Positions 25,465-34,272 of a stretch of DNA of 64,000 nucleotides are shown piece by piece. This stretch comes from Halorussus lipolyticus (GTDB taxonomy: Archaea > Halobacteriota > Halobacteria > Halobacteriales > Haladaptataceae). Below the pieces are notes generated by a model. It saw only the letters and a list, made by a program, of their open reading frames with translations. It searched no databases and was not told the DNA's origin. The first letter of the stretch is position 1. Each line of letters begins with the position of its first letter. The stretch covers positions 2,190,955 through 2,254,954 of the forward strand of contig NZ_CP119804.1 in NCBI RefSeq assembly GCF_029338375.1, in the 5' to 3' direction. A program made the position numbers and the translations under genes.

Positions 25465-27255
25465 ATGGCATCGAAAACTGAAACCGAGACCTCTCGGCCG
25501 ACCGCCGACGCCCGCGAGACCCTGACCGGTTACGCCTCACGGACCCAGTTGGTCGTCCTCGGGGTCACGCTGGTCGCGCTGGTGGCCCGGTTCGTCCAAC
25601 TCGGCCACCGGGTCGCCCACCAAGACGAGGCCCGCGTCGCCTACTGGGCGTACCGCTTCATGGAGAACGGAGTCTACGAGTACCGACCCATCGTTCACGG
25701 TCCCTTCCTGACTATCGTGGATGGCCACCTGTTCGGCCTGTTCGGGGCCTCGGACTTCACGATGCGCCTCGTCGTCGCGCTCATCGGCGGCCTGCTTCCC
25801 CTGTCCGCCCTGCTGTTCCGCCAGCGACTGCGAGATTCGGAGGTCGTCACGATGGCGCTCCTGCTGGCGTTCAACCCAGTCCTGCTCTACTACTCGCGGT
25901 TCTACCGCAACGACATCCTGCTGGCGGGCCTGATGCTGGTCGCGTTCGGCCTGTTCGTCCGGGCCTACGACAGCGAGCGCCCGGCCTACCTCTACGCCGG
26001 GACAGCAATTTTCGCGCTGGCCTTCACTACGAAGGAGAACGCGCTGGTCTACCCGGTCTGTTGGCTCGGGGCCGCGGCCCTGCTGTGGGACCACCGGCTG
26101 TTCGTCCAGCGAGCGGGCGAGCGGGGCCTGCTGGCCGTCGCGTGGGAGCGCGTTCGGACGACTGCCGTCGGCGCGTGGCGATGGGCCGAACACCTCTCGG
26201 CGTCGGTGTTCCTCTTTTTCGCCATCGTGGTGTTCTTCTACGCGCCCCGGAACACCGACCGCCTGCCCGGCAACGACACGCCCGGCCTCTACGAGGCGCT
26301 GGGCGACCCGACCCTGCTCCCGGCAGTCGCCCACGAAGCCACCTTCGGTTCGTGGGACAAGTTCCTCGGCCAGTGGGGAAGCGGCAACGAGAGTTCGTAC
26401 CTCTCGACGCTGGAATCGCTCTGGCCGGTGTTCGAGTCGGGCGCAATCGTCCTGCTCGCGTTCGCCGTCCTCGGGTTCGTCGTGGACCGCTACACCGACG
26501 AGCGACCCCGCGACGCCGTGGCGTTCGCGGCCTACTGGGGCTTCGCCAGCTTCCTCGGCTACCCCGTCATCGTGGACAACCCCTTCCCGTGGGAGGTCAT
26601 CCACGTCATCGTCCCGCTCGTGGTTCCGGCGGCGGTCGGCCTCGCGCTGGTGGCCCGCCTCGGCCTCGAAAGCATCTCGGAGGGTGATGCCATCTCTGCC
26701 ACCGCCGCCATGCTGGTCCTACTGGTCGTGGTCGGGCAGGTCGGTGCGACCGCGGTCGGAACTTCCTACCTCAACTCCCAGAGCGACGATAACGAGTTGG
26801 TCCAGTACGCCCAGTCGTCCTCGGAGATGAAGCCCCTGCTGGGCGAGGTCCGGGAGGTGGTCGAATCGAACGACGGCACCGACGTACTGTACTACGGTGA
26901 CGACCCCAACTTCGACGGCGACAACCTCTACGCCGCGGACTCGTCGTCGCACGCGGCACCGCCGGCCGGGAATGGCTGGTTCGCCAGACTCCCGTTCGCG
27001 TGGTACATGGAGACCTTCGGCGCTGAGACGAACAGCGTGAAGCAGGCCGAAAAATTACAGGGCGGTGACAAGCCGCCGGTCGTCATCGCGCTCGGCGACG
27101 CCAACTCCTGTTCGAAGGACTACGACAACGCCGAGGACATAGACGAGTACATGGCCGGTTACGAGCGCCACGAGGTCCAGCGATACCTCCACGACAGCGG
27201 GTGCGTCATCAGTAGCGCGGTCGTCTACGTGGACGAGAACGCGACGACGGAGTAG
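25465..27255 (+). CDS. Agl23-like/TIGR03663 multi-pass membrane protein (GT39-type fold)
   Basis: Polytopic membrane protein of 596 residues with about ten helices. Residues 40-250 resemble the PMT/GT39 class of dolichol-linked mannosyltransferases: the first extracytoplasmic loop carries acidic HQDEARVAYWA, followed by YEYRPIVHGPFLT and YYSRFYRNDILL. In haloarchaea this family (TIGR03663) is linked to N-glycosylation and flippase activity as Agl23. A C-terminal soluble domain (about 450-596) ends outside the membrane. No other agl genes are in the window, so pathway placement is by family only. Confidence 0.75.
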   Translation: MASKTETETSRPTADARETLTGYASRTQLVVLGVTLVALVARFVQLGHRVAHQDEARVAYWAYRFMENGVYEYRPIVHGPFLTIVDGHLFGLFGASDFTMRLVVALIGGLLPLSALLFRQRLRDSEVVTMALLLAFNPVLLYYSRFYRNDILLAGLMLVAFGLFVRAYDSERPAYLYAGTAIFALAFTTKENALVYPVCWLGAAALLWDHRLFVQRAGERGLLAVAWERVRTTAVGAWRWAEHLSASVFLFFAIVVFFYAPRNTDRLPGNDTPGLYEALGDPTLLPAVAHEATFGSWDKFLGQWGSGNESSYLSTLESLWPVFESGAIVLLAFAVLGFVVDRYTDERPRDAVAFAAYWGFASFLGYPVIVDNPFPWEVIHVIVPLVVPAAVGLALVARLGLESISEGDAISATAAMLVLLVVVGQVGATAVGTSYLNSQSDDNELVQYAQSSSEMKPLLGEVREVVESNDGTDVLYYGDDPNFDGDNLYAADSSSHAAPPAGNGWFARLPFAWYMETFGAETNSVKQAEKLQGGDKPPVVIALGDANSCSKDYDNAEDIDEYMAGYERHEVQRYLHDSGCVISSAVVYVDENATTE

Positions 27256-27360
27256 ACCGCGGTCCTCGAATTTCGGCGTCTCGAACCCCGAAACCCGGAA
27301 CGTCGGGAGTCACGACGCCTTCGACGCGCTTAAGCACCTTTGGCGTCAAAACTCCGGGGA

Positions 27361-28755
27361 ATGAGCGACGCGGCACTGGACGTCGTCGAGTTTCTGCTCA
27401 CCGCGAGCCTCTACAACGACAACCGAGAACTAGACGAGAACGACCTTCCCCCGCGCTACCGACAGGTGTTCTGGCCCGACGGAACCGGCGAGTCGTCGGC
27501 CCCGGACCGGCCCGGAAGCGACGAGTCGCCGCTGGGAATCGAACGACCGATTCGGCCGACCATCGAGACCACGCGCCGAGCGACCGGGGTCGAGAACCCG
27601 TGGAGCGCCATCTCGGGGCTAATGTTCTCCGACCGCGACGAGTTCTCCGGCGCGCTGGAACTCACCCAAGCGGACATGGCCGAGGAGTGGTTTCTCGAAC
27701 GCGGTGAACAGCGCGTCATCCACAATCCCGTGCTGGCCTACGCCTACGAGGACGAGGTAGATGGCGCGGACTACGAGTCAGCCAGAAACGCCAACCGGCC
27801 GGTGCAGGCCGACCGAGCGTGGATAGACGGCCTCCTCTCGGAGTACTTCGCCGACGAGGAGGAAGAGGAGATGCTGGACCTCGTGGACATCCGAGCGCCC
27901 GAGGAAATCGAGACCACGCTGGACGACCTCGTGCTGACCGACGACCAAGAGGCCGAGATTCACAAAATCGTCAAGGCCATCGAACACCGGGAGTATCTGG
28001 CTCAAATCGGCCTGCGGGAAATCGGGAAACTCCTGTTCGTCGGCCCGCCGGGGACCGGCAAGACTTCGACCGCTCGGGCGCTGGCCTACGACCTCGATTT
28101 GCCGTTCGTGGAGGTCAAACTCTCGATGATTACCAGCCAGTACCTCGGCGAGACCGCCAAGAACGTCGAGAAGGTCTTCGAGGTGGCGAAACGGCTCTCG
28201 CCCTGCATCCTGTTCATGGACGAGTTCGACTTCGTGGCCAAGACCCGCGCCAGCGACGAACACGCCGCCATCAAGCGCGCGGTCAACACCCTGCTGAAGT
28301 CCATCGACAACATCAGTCTGATTCAGGACGACGTTCTCCTCATCGGGGCCACGAACCACCCCGACCAACTCGACGCCGCGGCGTGGCGGCGATTCGACGA
28401 AATCGTCAACTTCCCCAAGCCGGACGTACAGATGCGCTCGGACATCCTGCGACTCATCACCCGGCCGATGGACATCGTGGACTTCAATCCCGACGAGTTG
28501 GCCGAGGAGACCGAGGGCCTGACCGGGAGCGACCTCCGGATGGTCCTCCGCGAGGCCGTCCTCGACGCCCTGACCGAGGAGCGCACCGCCCTCACTCAGG
28601 AGGACTTCGTGGAAGCAATCAAGGACTTCGAGGAGCGCGACCACCTCAAGGACATGGACATGATAGAGGGCGACCACGACGCGCTGGTGGCCGGCGGGGA
28701 CATTTCGGGGTCGAGCGGTGCGAGTGCCGACGGCGGGCATTCGCACGACCACTAA
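27361..28755 (+). CDS. AAA family ATPase
   Basis: Single-ring AAA protein of 464 residues. About 190 acidic N-terminal residues of unknown fold come first, then the AAA core with Walker A GPPGTGKTS (228-236), Walker B CILFMDEFD (about 288) and sensor ATNHPDQLD. A helical lid follows and the chain ends in a His/Gly/Ser-rich tail (GGHSHDH). It resembles proteasome-activating or CDC48-type motors but has one ring and no N-terminal coiled coil. Start ATG 27361; the upstream in-frame start at 27340 is weaker. The remodelling target is unknown. Confidence 0.82.
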   Translation: MSDAALDVVEFLLTASLYNDNRELDENDLPPRYRQVFWPDGTGESSAPDRPGSDESPLGIERPIRPTIETTRRATGVENPWSAISGLMFSDRDEFSGALELTQADMAEEWFLERGEQRVIHNPVLAYAYEDEVDGADYESARNANRPVQADRAWIDGLLSEYFADEEEEEMLDLVDIRAPEEIETTLDDLVLTDDQEAEIHKIVKAIEHREYLAQIGLREIGKLLFVGPPGTGKTSTARALAYDLDLPFVEVKLSMITSQYLGETAKNVEKVFEVAKRLSPCILFMDEFDFVAKTRASDEHAAIKRAVNTLLKSIDNISLIQDDVLLIGATNHPDQLDAAAWRRFDEIVNFPKPDVQMRSDILRLITRPMDIVDFNPDELAEETEGLTGSDLRMVLREAVLDALTEERTALTQEDFVEAIKDFEERDHLKDMDMIEGDHDALVAGGDISGSSGASADGGHSHDH

Positions 28756-28825
28756 GGAGTCTCTTTCCCCGACGCTTCTCTCCTGCCTTCTTGTGACGGC
28801 CACAGCTTTCAGCTGACTGTAACTA

Positions 28826-28897
28826 CCCCATCCTGGTTCGGACGAGGACTGCCGAACGGGCTTGCGTCTTTCACTTTTGGCATATAGTCCCTCGGAC
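28826..28897. repeat. direct repeat A, copy 1 (left of AT-rich island)
   Basis: About 72 bases closely similar to 30968-31035, in the same orientation, sharing GGTTCGGACGAGGA and CTTTCACTTT-type blocks. On the minus strand both read KVKDAS(P/L)F(G/V)(S/T)PRPN(Q/P)DGV; here the reading starts at an ATG and stops after 24 codons. Confidence 0.7.
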
Positions 28898-28951
28898 ATA
28901 GAAATATAACCGAAAAAGAATTGAAATTGTTTCTTCGGGACGCGAGACCCG

Positions 28952-28975
28952 CGCTACTGCACGTCGGAACTCGAC
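28952..28975. repeat. direct repeat B, copy 1 (24 bases, perfect)
   Basis: Begins CGCTACTGCACGTCGG and is identical over 24 bases to 30917-30940, same orientation. The copies bracket the AT-rich segment carrying the lipoprotein and protease genes. Confidence 0.85.
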
Positions 28976-29058
28976 GCCTTCGAGAGCATGTAGACAGCGA
29001 TATTCCTGAGAACGAGAAACGTGACCAGCACCGTCAGCCCTATAAAGAAATCATTCAC
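28954..29058 (-). CDS. possible 34-residue single-helix membrane peptide
   Basis: Frame from GTG 29058 to TAG 28954 reads VNDFFIGLTVLVTFLVLRN then a short basic/polar end. It is one clear membrane helix. It begins 16 bases after the lipoprotein stop on the same strand and could be co-transcribed with it. Its last codons lie in direct repeat B. The open frame continues upstream only to a TAG at the end of the lipoprotein gene, so it may equally be the remnant C-terminus of a larger lost membrane protein. Confidence 0.4.
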   Translation of the reverse strand: MNDFFIGLTVLVTFLVLRNIAVYMLSKASSSDVQ

Positions 29059-29074
29059 CAGAGTGTAGCCGTAA

Positions 29075-29710
29075 CTAACCTGTTGTCGTACCGCAAGCGA
29101 CTAGCGTTGTATCCACAGAGACGCCGACACGACTGTCGCCGAGGAGTGCGACCTTAACGTTTTTCGTGTTGCAATCGAAGTTGTCGCGGTCATCAATGAT
29201 CGTGAGGTTTGAGATAGTAGTTGCCTCCTCGTAGAGACGGATATTCGTTCGATAGCTATTCGGTTCGCGTACGTCGATGAGAACGACAGTGTTTGGAGGC
29301 AACCGGACAGTTCGATTGACTACTGTTGTGTCCGGTGTCCGAACGACGACTGCGATAGTCCGATTAGTCGATGCATTATTCCAGATTATATATTTGTGGG
29401 CTGAGTCGCCATATTTCGCTGTCGAGCCACCGACTGAAATCGTCGCTACCGAGCGGTTCAGCGGGGGTTGCCACTTGAACTCGGAGACTGGCTTTTTCTC
29501 TGCAAGCGTTACTTCCGGTATCGATTTATTGGTATTCGTCTGGGTCGGTGAAGACGTGGATGCTGAGGTCGGTCTCTCTGTTAGAGTCGGGGATGACGTG
29601 ACCGACGTAGTTTCCGACGGGGAAACCGTCGTCAAATTGGGCGTATTCTGGAAGGCGGTACAGCCAGTCACGAGAAGTATTATAGCAAGTGCAATTACTG
29701 TGCGTCTCAT
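29075..29710 (-). CDS. lipoprotein, unknown function
   Basis: Protein of 211 residues with a lipobox: MRRTVIALAIILLVTGC, so the Cys at 17 should be lipid-modified outside the membrane. A Ser/Thr-rich linker (about 20-65) suits surface glycosylation, with several NxT/S sites. A beta-rich domain with ISVGG, AVVVRTP and VVLIDVREP strands follows. Two later Cys (NFDCN, VACG) could pair. Base composition is much lower in GC than the chromosome around it. No family recognised. Confidence 0.7.
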   Translation of the reverse strand: MRRTVIALAIILLVTGCTAFQNTPNLTTVSPSETTSVTSSPTLTERPTSASTSSPTQTNTNKSIPEVTLAEKKPVSEFKWQPPLNRSVATISVGGSTAKYGDSAHKYIIWNNASTNRTIAVVVRTPDTTVVNRTVRLPPNTVVLIDVREPNSYRTNIRLYEEATTISNLTIIDDRDNFDCNTKNVKVALLGDSRVGVSVDTTLVACGTTTG

Positions 29711-29788
29711 ACTGAAACCATTAGTTTTCTTGATCTATGTTATTAGGGAGGTAAATAGCTACTATGTTTACTAAAGTGTTGAATACTT

Positions 29789-30844
29789 CTACGAGAAAAT
29801 ATATCCAGTATTGTTATTTATTGAGTATGCAGATGAGCAGATTGTTGCAGTAGTTATGAGCCCGATCGTTGCAATGTATTTATCTCCATCGATAGGGCTC
29901 GTTTTTTCCGCATATACTGGACCCCCAGAATCGCCTTGTTCAGCGTAGCAGGTGTATCGAAGGTAACCAGAACCGGAACCACACGATCCCGCTCGACTTC
30001 TTTCGTCTTCCTTTATTCTTCCACTCGTTTTGCAAGTTATCACGCCCATTTTGTATATTTCTGTTTCATTCCCAGCTAAGTCAATAACTCCATTTCGGGT
30101 TACATGTCCGTTTACTGGCCCCCAGTTTGCGCCTTCGATTTTGTTACTAAATCCACTCACCTCCGTATCAGCTGTTTGATCAACGATCGCCGCGTCAAGT
30201 CCACCGTAAAAGTCTACAATCTCACCGACCTTCTGACCGTATTGATATACTTTGGCCCCCGTTCCACAAGTAATATCGCTAAAAATATGAGCGGCTGTTA
30301 GTAGATAACTTCCAGTTCCATTTGAACCGAGTACACGATGGGTACTGGTACCGTATTTGGAACTTTCAGGGCCACAAATGACCCCACCCGGAACAGTCTC
30401 GTATGTCTGTTGATGACATCCCAATTCTTCTGAAGGTTCGTGTTTTTGAGTCACGACATTTACCCCATCAACTTCCTCTGGTAGGTTGTGAGGAGCTCCC
30501 TTATCTTTATTTACGTATATATTTACTTGGAACTCCCGTCGGCCAGAATTAGTCTCTGGTGCAACCCCAATTGCAACATCCTGGACAAAACTACTCCCGG
30601 CGAATTTCTGGGCGATTTTCTCACGTATATTCCGAGCTTTGGTAACTTGATTCCACCAGTCTGCTGGAACGCGTTTACGTTCTATGATCTCATTCCCACG
30701 TTTAACAGTAGTAATGCGAACAAATTGGTTTGAGACCGTACTTGTGAATGGGATAGTGTTGAGTGTCAGCCCGGTCCCAACTGCTTTTAACGACTCACGC
30801 CGCGAAACCGTATTCTTATCCGATATATTTGATATAAAATATAC
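29789..30844 (-). pseudogene. Tat-secreted chymotrypsin-like serine protease frame without a normal start codon
   Basis: The frame is open from the stop at 29789 up to 30844. The distal part has a full S1-type triad: LLTAAHIF (His), GGLDAAIVD (Asp) and GDSGGPVY (Ser). The first usable start is the GTG at 30454, which gives 221 residues. Upstream of it about 130 more codons read as good protein, beginning NTVSRRESLKAVGTG, a textbook Tat signal, then SNQFVRITTVKRGNEIIERK. No ATG, GTG or TTG exists in frame before the Tat motif, and a TAA closes the frame at 30845-30847. Either a rare start codon (ATA/ATT) is used or the gene has lost its start. Several Cys suggest an extracellular disulfide-bonded enzyme. 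The region is AT-rich. Confidence 0.65.
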
Positions 30845-30916
30845 TTAGAATACTAATGGTTTTCTAAATTTTTTATATCATACTACTCGGGCGAGAGAGC
30901 TGAGAATATACTACTA

Positions 30917-30940
30917 CGCTACTGCACGTCGGAACTCGAC
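30917..30940. repeat. direct repeat B, copy 2 (24 bases, perfect)
   Basis: Right-hand partner of 28952-28975, identical over 24 bases. The 1.9-kb segment between the copies is the AT-rich part of the locus. Confidence 0.85.
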
Positions 30941-30967
30941 CCCCGAACGCTTCGAGTTCACCAGCGA

Positions 30968-31035
30968 CCCCATCGGGGTTCGGACGAGGAGTAACGAACA
31001 GGCTTGCATCCTTCACTTTCCGCGATGTCCCGGAC
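30968..31035. repeat. direct repeat A, copy 2 (right of AT-rich island)
   Basis: Partner of 28826-28897. It ends 32 bases before the ATG of the PhnP-like gene, so it may include that gene's promoter. The minus-strand reading continues into direct repeat B after one frameshift. Confidence 0.65.
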
Positions 31036-31067
31036 AACTTTGTACCCCAAGCGACTACTCCCGGTAA

Positions 31068-31892
31068 ATGCAGATTACGTTGCTCGGTACCGGGGACACC
31101 ACCGGGACGCCCACGCCGGACTGCGACTGCGAGACCTGCGAGGAGGCCCGCCGACGCGGCGTCGAGCGCTCGCGGTTCTCGGTCCACGTCCGCAACGACC
31201 GGACCGGCGAGGCCCTCCTCGTGGACGCCAGCCCCGACTTCCGCCACCAGTTTCTGACCCACGAGGTCGGACTCCCCGACGAGGCCGTCATCACGCACGT
31301 CCACTTCGACCACTTGGACGGCCTCGGCAACGCCTACCGGTTGTTCGACGACCTACCGGTCCACGCCGCCGACGAGACCGACCCCCTGACCGACGAGAGC
31401 GTGGCCGACACGATTCGCTCGAAGTACGACTACCTCGACCGGGTGACGGTCAACGACCAGACGCCGCTCGAACCCTTCGAGGTCTGCGGCCTCGAAGTCA
31501 CCCTCGTGCCGGTCGAACACCCGCCGATGCTCTGCTACGGCGTCGTGGTCGAGGACCCCGAGACCGGCGCGAGACTCGCGCTAACCGGCGACACCAACTA
31601 CGACGTGCCCGACGAAAGCCGGGAACTCCTCTCGGACGCCGACCTCCTGCTTGCCGACGGCATCGTCCCGGCGGCCCTCTGCGAACACCACCCGCTCGGC
31701 GGCGACCACCACGGTCCCGACGGCGTGCCCCGCACCTTCGGCACCAAGCACATGACCCGCGAAGGGGCGCTGGCGCTGGCCGACGAACTCAACGCCGACG
31801 AGACTCGCCTCGTCCACGTCGCTCACTACTACCCCGTCGAGGAGGCCTTCGAGGAGCCGCTGGCGGTGGACGGCGAGCAGTACGACCTCTGA
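31068..31892 (+). CDS. PhnP-like MBL-fold phosphodiesterase
   Basis: MBL-fold hydrolase of 274 residues. The extra zinc site typical of PhnP/YcbL relatives is visible as CDCETC (Cys 19, 21 and 24). The core metal motif is THVHFDHLDG near residue 90, with VEHPPMLC, GDTNYD and HVAHYYP supplying later ligands. Members cleave cyclic phosphodiesters or nucleotides. It sits immediately right of the AT-rich island and ends 14 bases before a convergent gene. Exact substrate unknown. Confidence 0.82.
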   Translation: MQITLLGTGDTTGTPTPDCDCETCEEARRRGVERSRFSVHVRNDRTGEALLVDASPDFRHQFLTHEVGLPDEAVITHVHFDHLDGLGNAYRLFDDLPVHAADETDPLTDESVADTIRSKYDYLDRVTVNDQTPLEPFEVCGLEVTLVPVEHPPMLCYGVVVEDPETGARLALTGDTNYDVPDESRELLSDADLLLADGIVPAALCEHHPLGGDHHGPDGVPRTFGTKHMTREGALALADELNADETRLVHVAHYYPVEEAFEEPLAVDGEQYDL

Positions 31893-31906
31893 AAAAAGAG
31901 AAGTAC

Positions 31907-33343
31907 TTATCGACGCCGAGCGATTCCGATACCGAGTCCGAGGGCCAGCGCCGTGAACGCCGCGACCGGTCCGAATCCGGGGACGCCGGTCGAGTCCGCG
32001 GGGTCGCCAGTCTCGTCGGTCGATTCAGCGCCGGTCTCGGTCGTCTCGTCGGCTATCGCGCCCTCGGTGGTCGTGGCCTCGTCGTCGGTGGCGGAACTTC
32101 CGTCGGCCAGTCCGGTGACGTTCTCCAGCACGTCGTGGCAGGCGCTGAGTCGCGTCTGGTTCTCGTGGAGGCCCGCGCCGCCCTGAATCCGGTAGGTGCC
32201 GGTGGCGTTCAGGTCGGTCATGGTCGGGCCGCCGTGTTCGCCCGCCGGGATGCGGGCCGCGTCGTAGACCAGCCACGGGGCGTAGAACTCCCAAACGACC
32301 TCGCCCTCGGGCGTGACCTCGGCGACGCGGTGGTTGGCCGAGTCGGTGACCAAGGTGTTCCCGCCCGGCAGTCGGTCGGCGTCACGAGGCCAGTTCAGGT
32401 CGCCTCTCAGCGTCCACGTCCTCTGCCAGCCATCGCCGTCAGTCAGGTCGCCGTCGGGATTGGCGTACTCCACGATGCGGTTGTTCTCGCTGTCGCCGAC
32501 GATGAGCGTCGGCGTCCCGTTGTCGCTTTCGAGGTAGTCGGGGTTGTGCTGTTCCGCGAGGATGCTCTTGTCGCCGTCCTCGCCGAGTTTCATCACGATT
32601 TCGTTCGTGGAGCGATTGACGACGATGGCTTGGTCGAAGTTCCGGGGCGAGGCCAGATACAGACCCTCGCCGATTTTGTCCACGTCGTTGACGTGGGTCC
32701 AGTCGTCGGTGTAGTTCTCCTCCAGATTCTCGGGATTGTAGTGGTCGTCGAAGCGCCACTCCCACTCGATTTCCTCGGTCGTGCGGTTGTAGACGAAGAT
32801 GCGGTCGTCGTTGCGGTCGGCGGTGGCGTTGTAGTTTCGCATGTTCGCCACCAGAATCTCGGTGCCGTTGTTGATGAGGTCGGCGTCGTGGGTATCCCCG
32901 AGTTCGAAGGTCTTCGACCAGACGCGCTCTTGGGTCTCGGGATTGAACTCGTAGACCAGCGTCCGGTGGTTCTTCAGCGTCGCGGTGACGAAGATGTTCC
33001 CGTTGTCCATCGGGTCCACGTCGTAGCCCCAGACGACGCCGTACTTCTCGGCGCTCTGGTGGACCCACCGAATCTCACCGGTCGGGCCGACGCCCACGAG
33101 TTTGGCGGGGCGCTTGCCGCCGCCATCGCCGAACTTGAATCCTTGCACGCTGATGACGGTCGTTCCGTTCGCGGGTTGGGTGACGGTTCCCGCGCAGGGG
33201 TTCGGCGCGCCGTCTTGGGCAGAGACGTTCGCACCGCTTGCAGGCCCGACTCCGCCGGGCGTGGCGACGACGGGCGTCATCATCGAGAGGCAACACAACA
33301 GGGCTACCGTGGCGGCGAGTGGCCGCCGGAAGGACGTTCGCAT
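31907..33343 (-). CDS. arylsulfotransferase-like secreted protein with PGF-CTERM anchor
   Basis: Surface protein of 478 residues: signal peptide (about 1-28), a beta-propeller with repeated blade motifs (GYDVDPMDNGNIFVTA, GDTHDADLINNGTEILVAN, WTHVNDVDKIGEGLYL, NRIVEYANPDGDL) typical of the ASST family, a Thr/Ser/Glu-rich spacer, and a C-terminal VPGFGPVAAFTALALGLG with RRR. The last is the PGF-CTERM signal for archaeosortase processing and lipid anchoring. Many NxT/S sites suit N-glycosylation. Whether it transfers sulfate is unproven; the propeller may only bind ligands. Confidence 0.8.
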   Translation of the reverse strand: MRTSFRRPLAATVALLCCLSMMTPVVATPGGVGPASGANVSAQDGAPNPCAGTVTQPANGTTVISVQGFKFGDGGGKRPAKLVGVGPTGEIRWVHQSAEKYGVVWGYDVDPMDNGNIFVTATLKNHRTLVYEFNPETQERVWSKTFELGDTHDADLINNGTEILVANMRNYNATADRNDDRIFVYNRTTEEIEWEWRFDDHYNPENLEENYTDDWTHVNDVDKIGEGLYLASPRNFDQAIVVNRSTNEIVMKLGEDGDKSILAEQHNPDYLESDNGTPTLIVGDSENNRIVEYANPDGDLTDGDGWQRTWTLRGDLNWPRDADRLPGGNTLVTDSANHRVAEVTPEGEVVWEFYAPWLVYDAARIPAGEHGGPTMTDLNATGTYRIQGGAGLHENQTRLSACHDVLENVTGLADGSSATDDEATTTEGAIADETTETGAESTDETGDPADSTGVPGFGPVAAFTALALGLGIGIARRR

Positions 33344-33481
33344 GGATTCGGGTATCGACGTTGTTCGGTTTTTAGCTACTGGTAGCGAGGCGGCCCCGAA
33401 CCGACGAGGACCGCGATTCACGCCCGGATGGTTGCAGTTCTGACGTGAATACTTTGTGTCTCCTCGGCGTACTCGGTCGGG

Positions 33482-34240
33482 ATGTCGCCTCCCGACCTCG
33501 CCAGCGTCCTCGACGCCGAGTCCGGCCTGACCTGCGTGGTCGGCGCTGGCGGGAAGAAGACGACGCTCTACGCGCTGGCCGACCTGCTCGATGGGCCGGT
33601 CGGGTCCGGGCGTCCGGTCGTGACCGCGACGGTCCGCATCCCGATTTTCGACGCCGAGGTCGCAGATGTGGTCGTCACCGACGACCCCGAGACTGCCCTC
33701 GCCGCGGCCGACCGCTTTCCAGTGGGTCTGGTCCCTGAGCGCGAGCGAGACGACCGCTACCGGGGCTACGACCCCGAGACGGTCGGTGGCCTCGCAGGGG
33801 TCCACGACGGGGCGCTCCTCGTGAAAGCCGACGGTGCGCGCTCCCGGTGGCTCAAGGCCCCGAACGAGCGCGAACCCCAGATTCCGGAAGCGGCGGACAC
33901 CGTGGTTCCCGTCGCCAGCGCCCGCGTGGTCGGCGAACCGCTCACCGAGGAGCGCGTCCATCGCCCGGACCGAGTGGCCGACATCGCGGGGTGCGACCCC
34001 GGCGAGCGAATCGGCCCGGACGACGTGGCCGCGGTCCTCGCCAGCGACCGAGGAGGACTGAAAAACGTCCCCGAATCGGCGACCGCGATTCCGGTCGTGA
34101 ACATGGTCGATTCCCCGGAGTTGGAGACCGTAGGCCGGGAAATCGCCGGAGAAGTTCTGGCCTGCGCCCCCGATTCGGTCCCCCGCGTCGTGCTGGCCCG
34201 GATGGTCGCCGACGACCCCGTGGTCGCAGTCGTGGAGTGA
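33482..34240 (+). CDS. yqeC: YqeC family protein (selenium/molybdenum cofactor associated)
   Basis: Protein of 252 residues with a P-loop-like VVGAGGKKTTLYALAD near residue 18 and the YqeC pattern VTATVRIPIFDAEV, LLVKADGARSRWLKAPNEREPQIP and VVNMVDSPE. In bacteria YqeC travels with selenium-dependent molybdenum hydroxylases. No selD, selA or xdh-type hydroxylase is in this window, but MobA lies 340 bases downstream on the other strand. A role in molybdenum cofactor maturation is the best guess. Confidence 0.75.
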   Translation: MSPPDLASVLDAESGLTCVVGAGGKKTTLYALADLLDGPVGSGRPVVTATVRIPIFDAEVADVVVTDDPETALAAADRFPVGLVPERERDDRYRGYDPETVGGLAGVHDGALLVKADGARSRWLKAPNEREPQIPEAADTVVPVASARVVGEPLTEERVHRPDRVADIAGCDPGERIGPDDVAAVLASDRGGLKNVPESATAIPVVNMVDSPELETVGREIAGEVLACAPDSVPRVVLARMVADDPVVAVVE

Positions 34241-34272
34241 GTCGGGCGTCACTTCTACTGAGAAATCCACCC

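Noticed and set aside
30873..31313. Minus-strand frame overlapping the PhnP-like gene start and direct repeat A
   Set aside because: Most of it is antisense to the PhnP-like gene. Only the repeat part shows similarity to another place in the window, and I keep that as a repeat.
31004..33385. 793-codon plus frame across the PhnP-like and arylsulfotransferase-like genes
   Set aside because: Shadow frame covering two genes with clear motifs, one on each strand.
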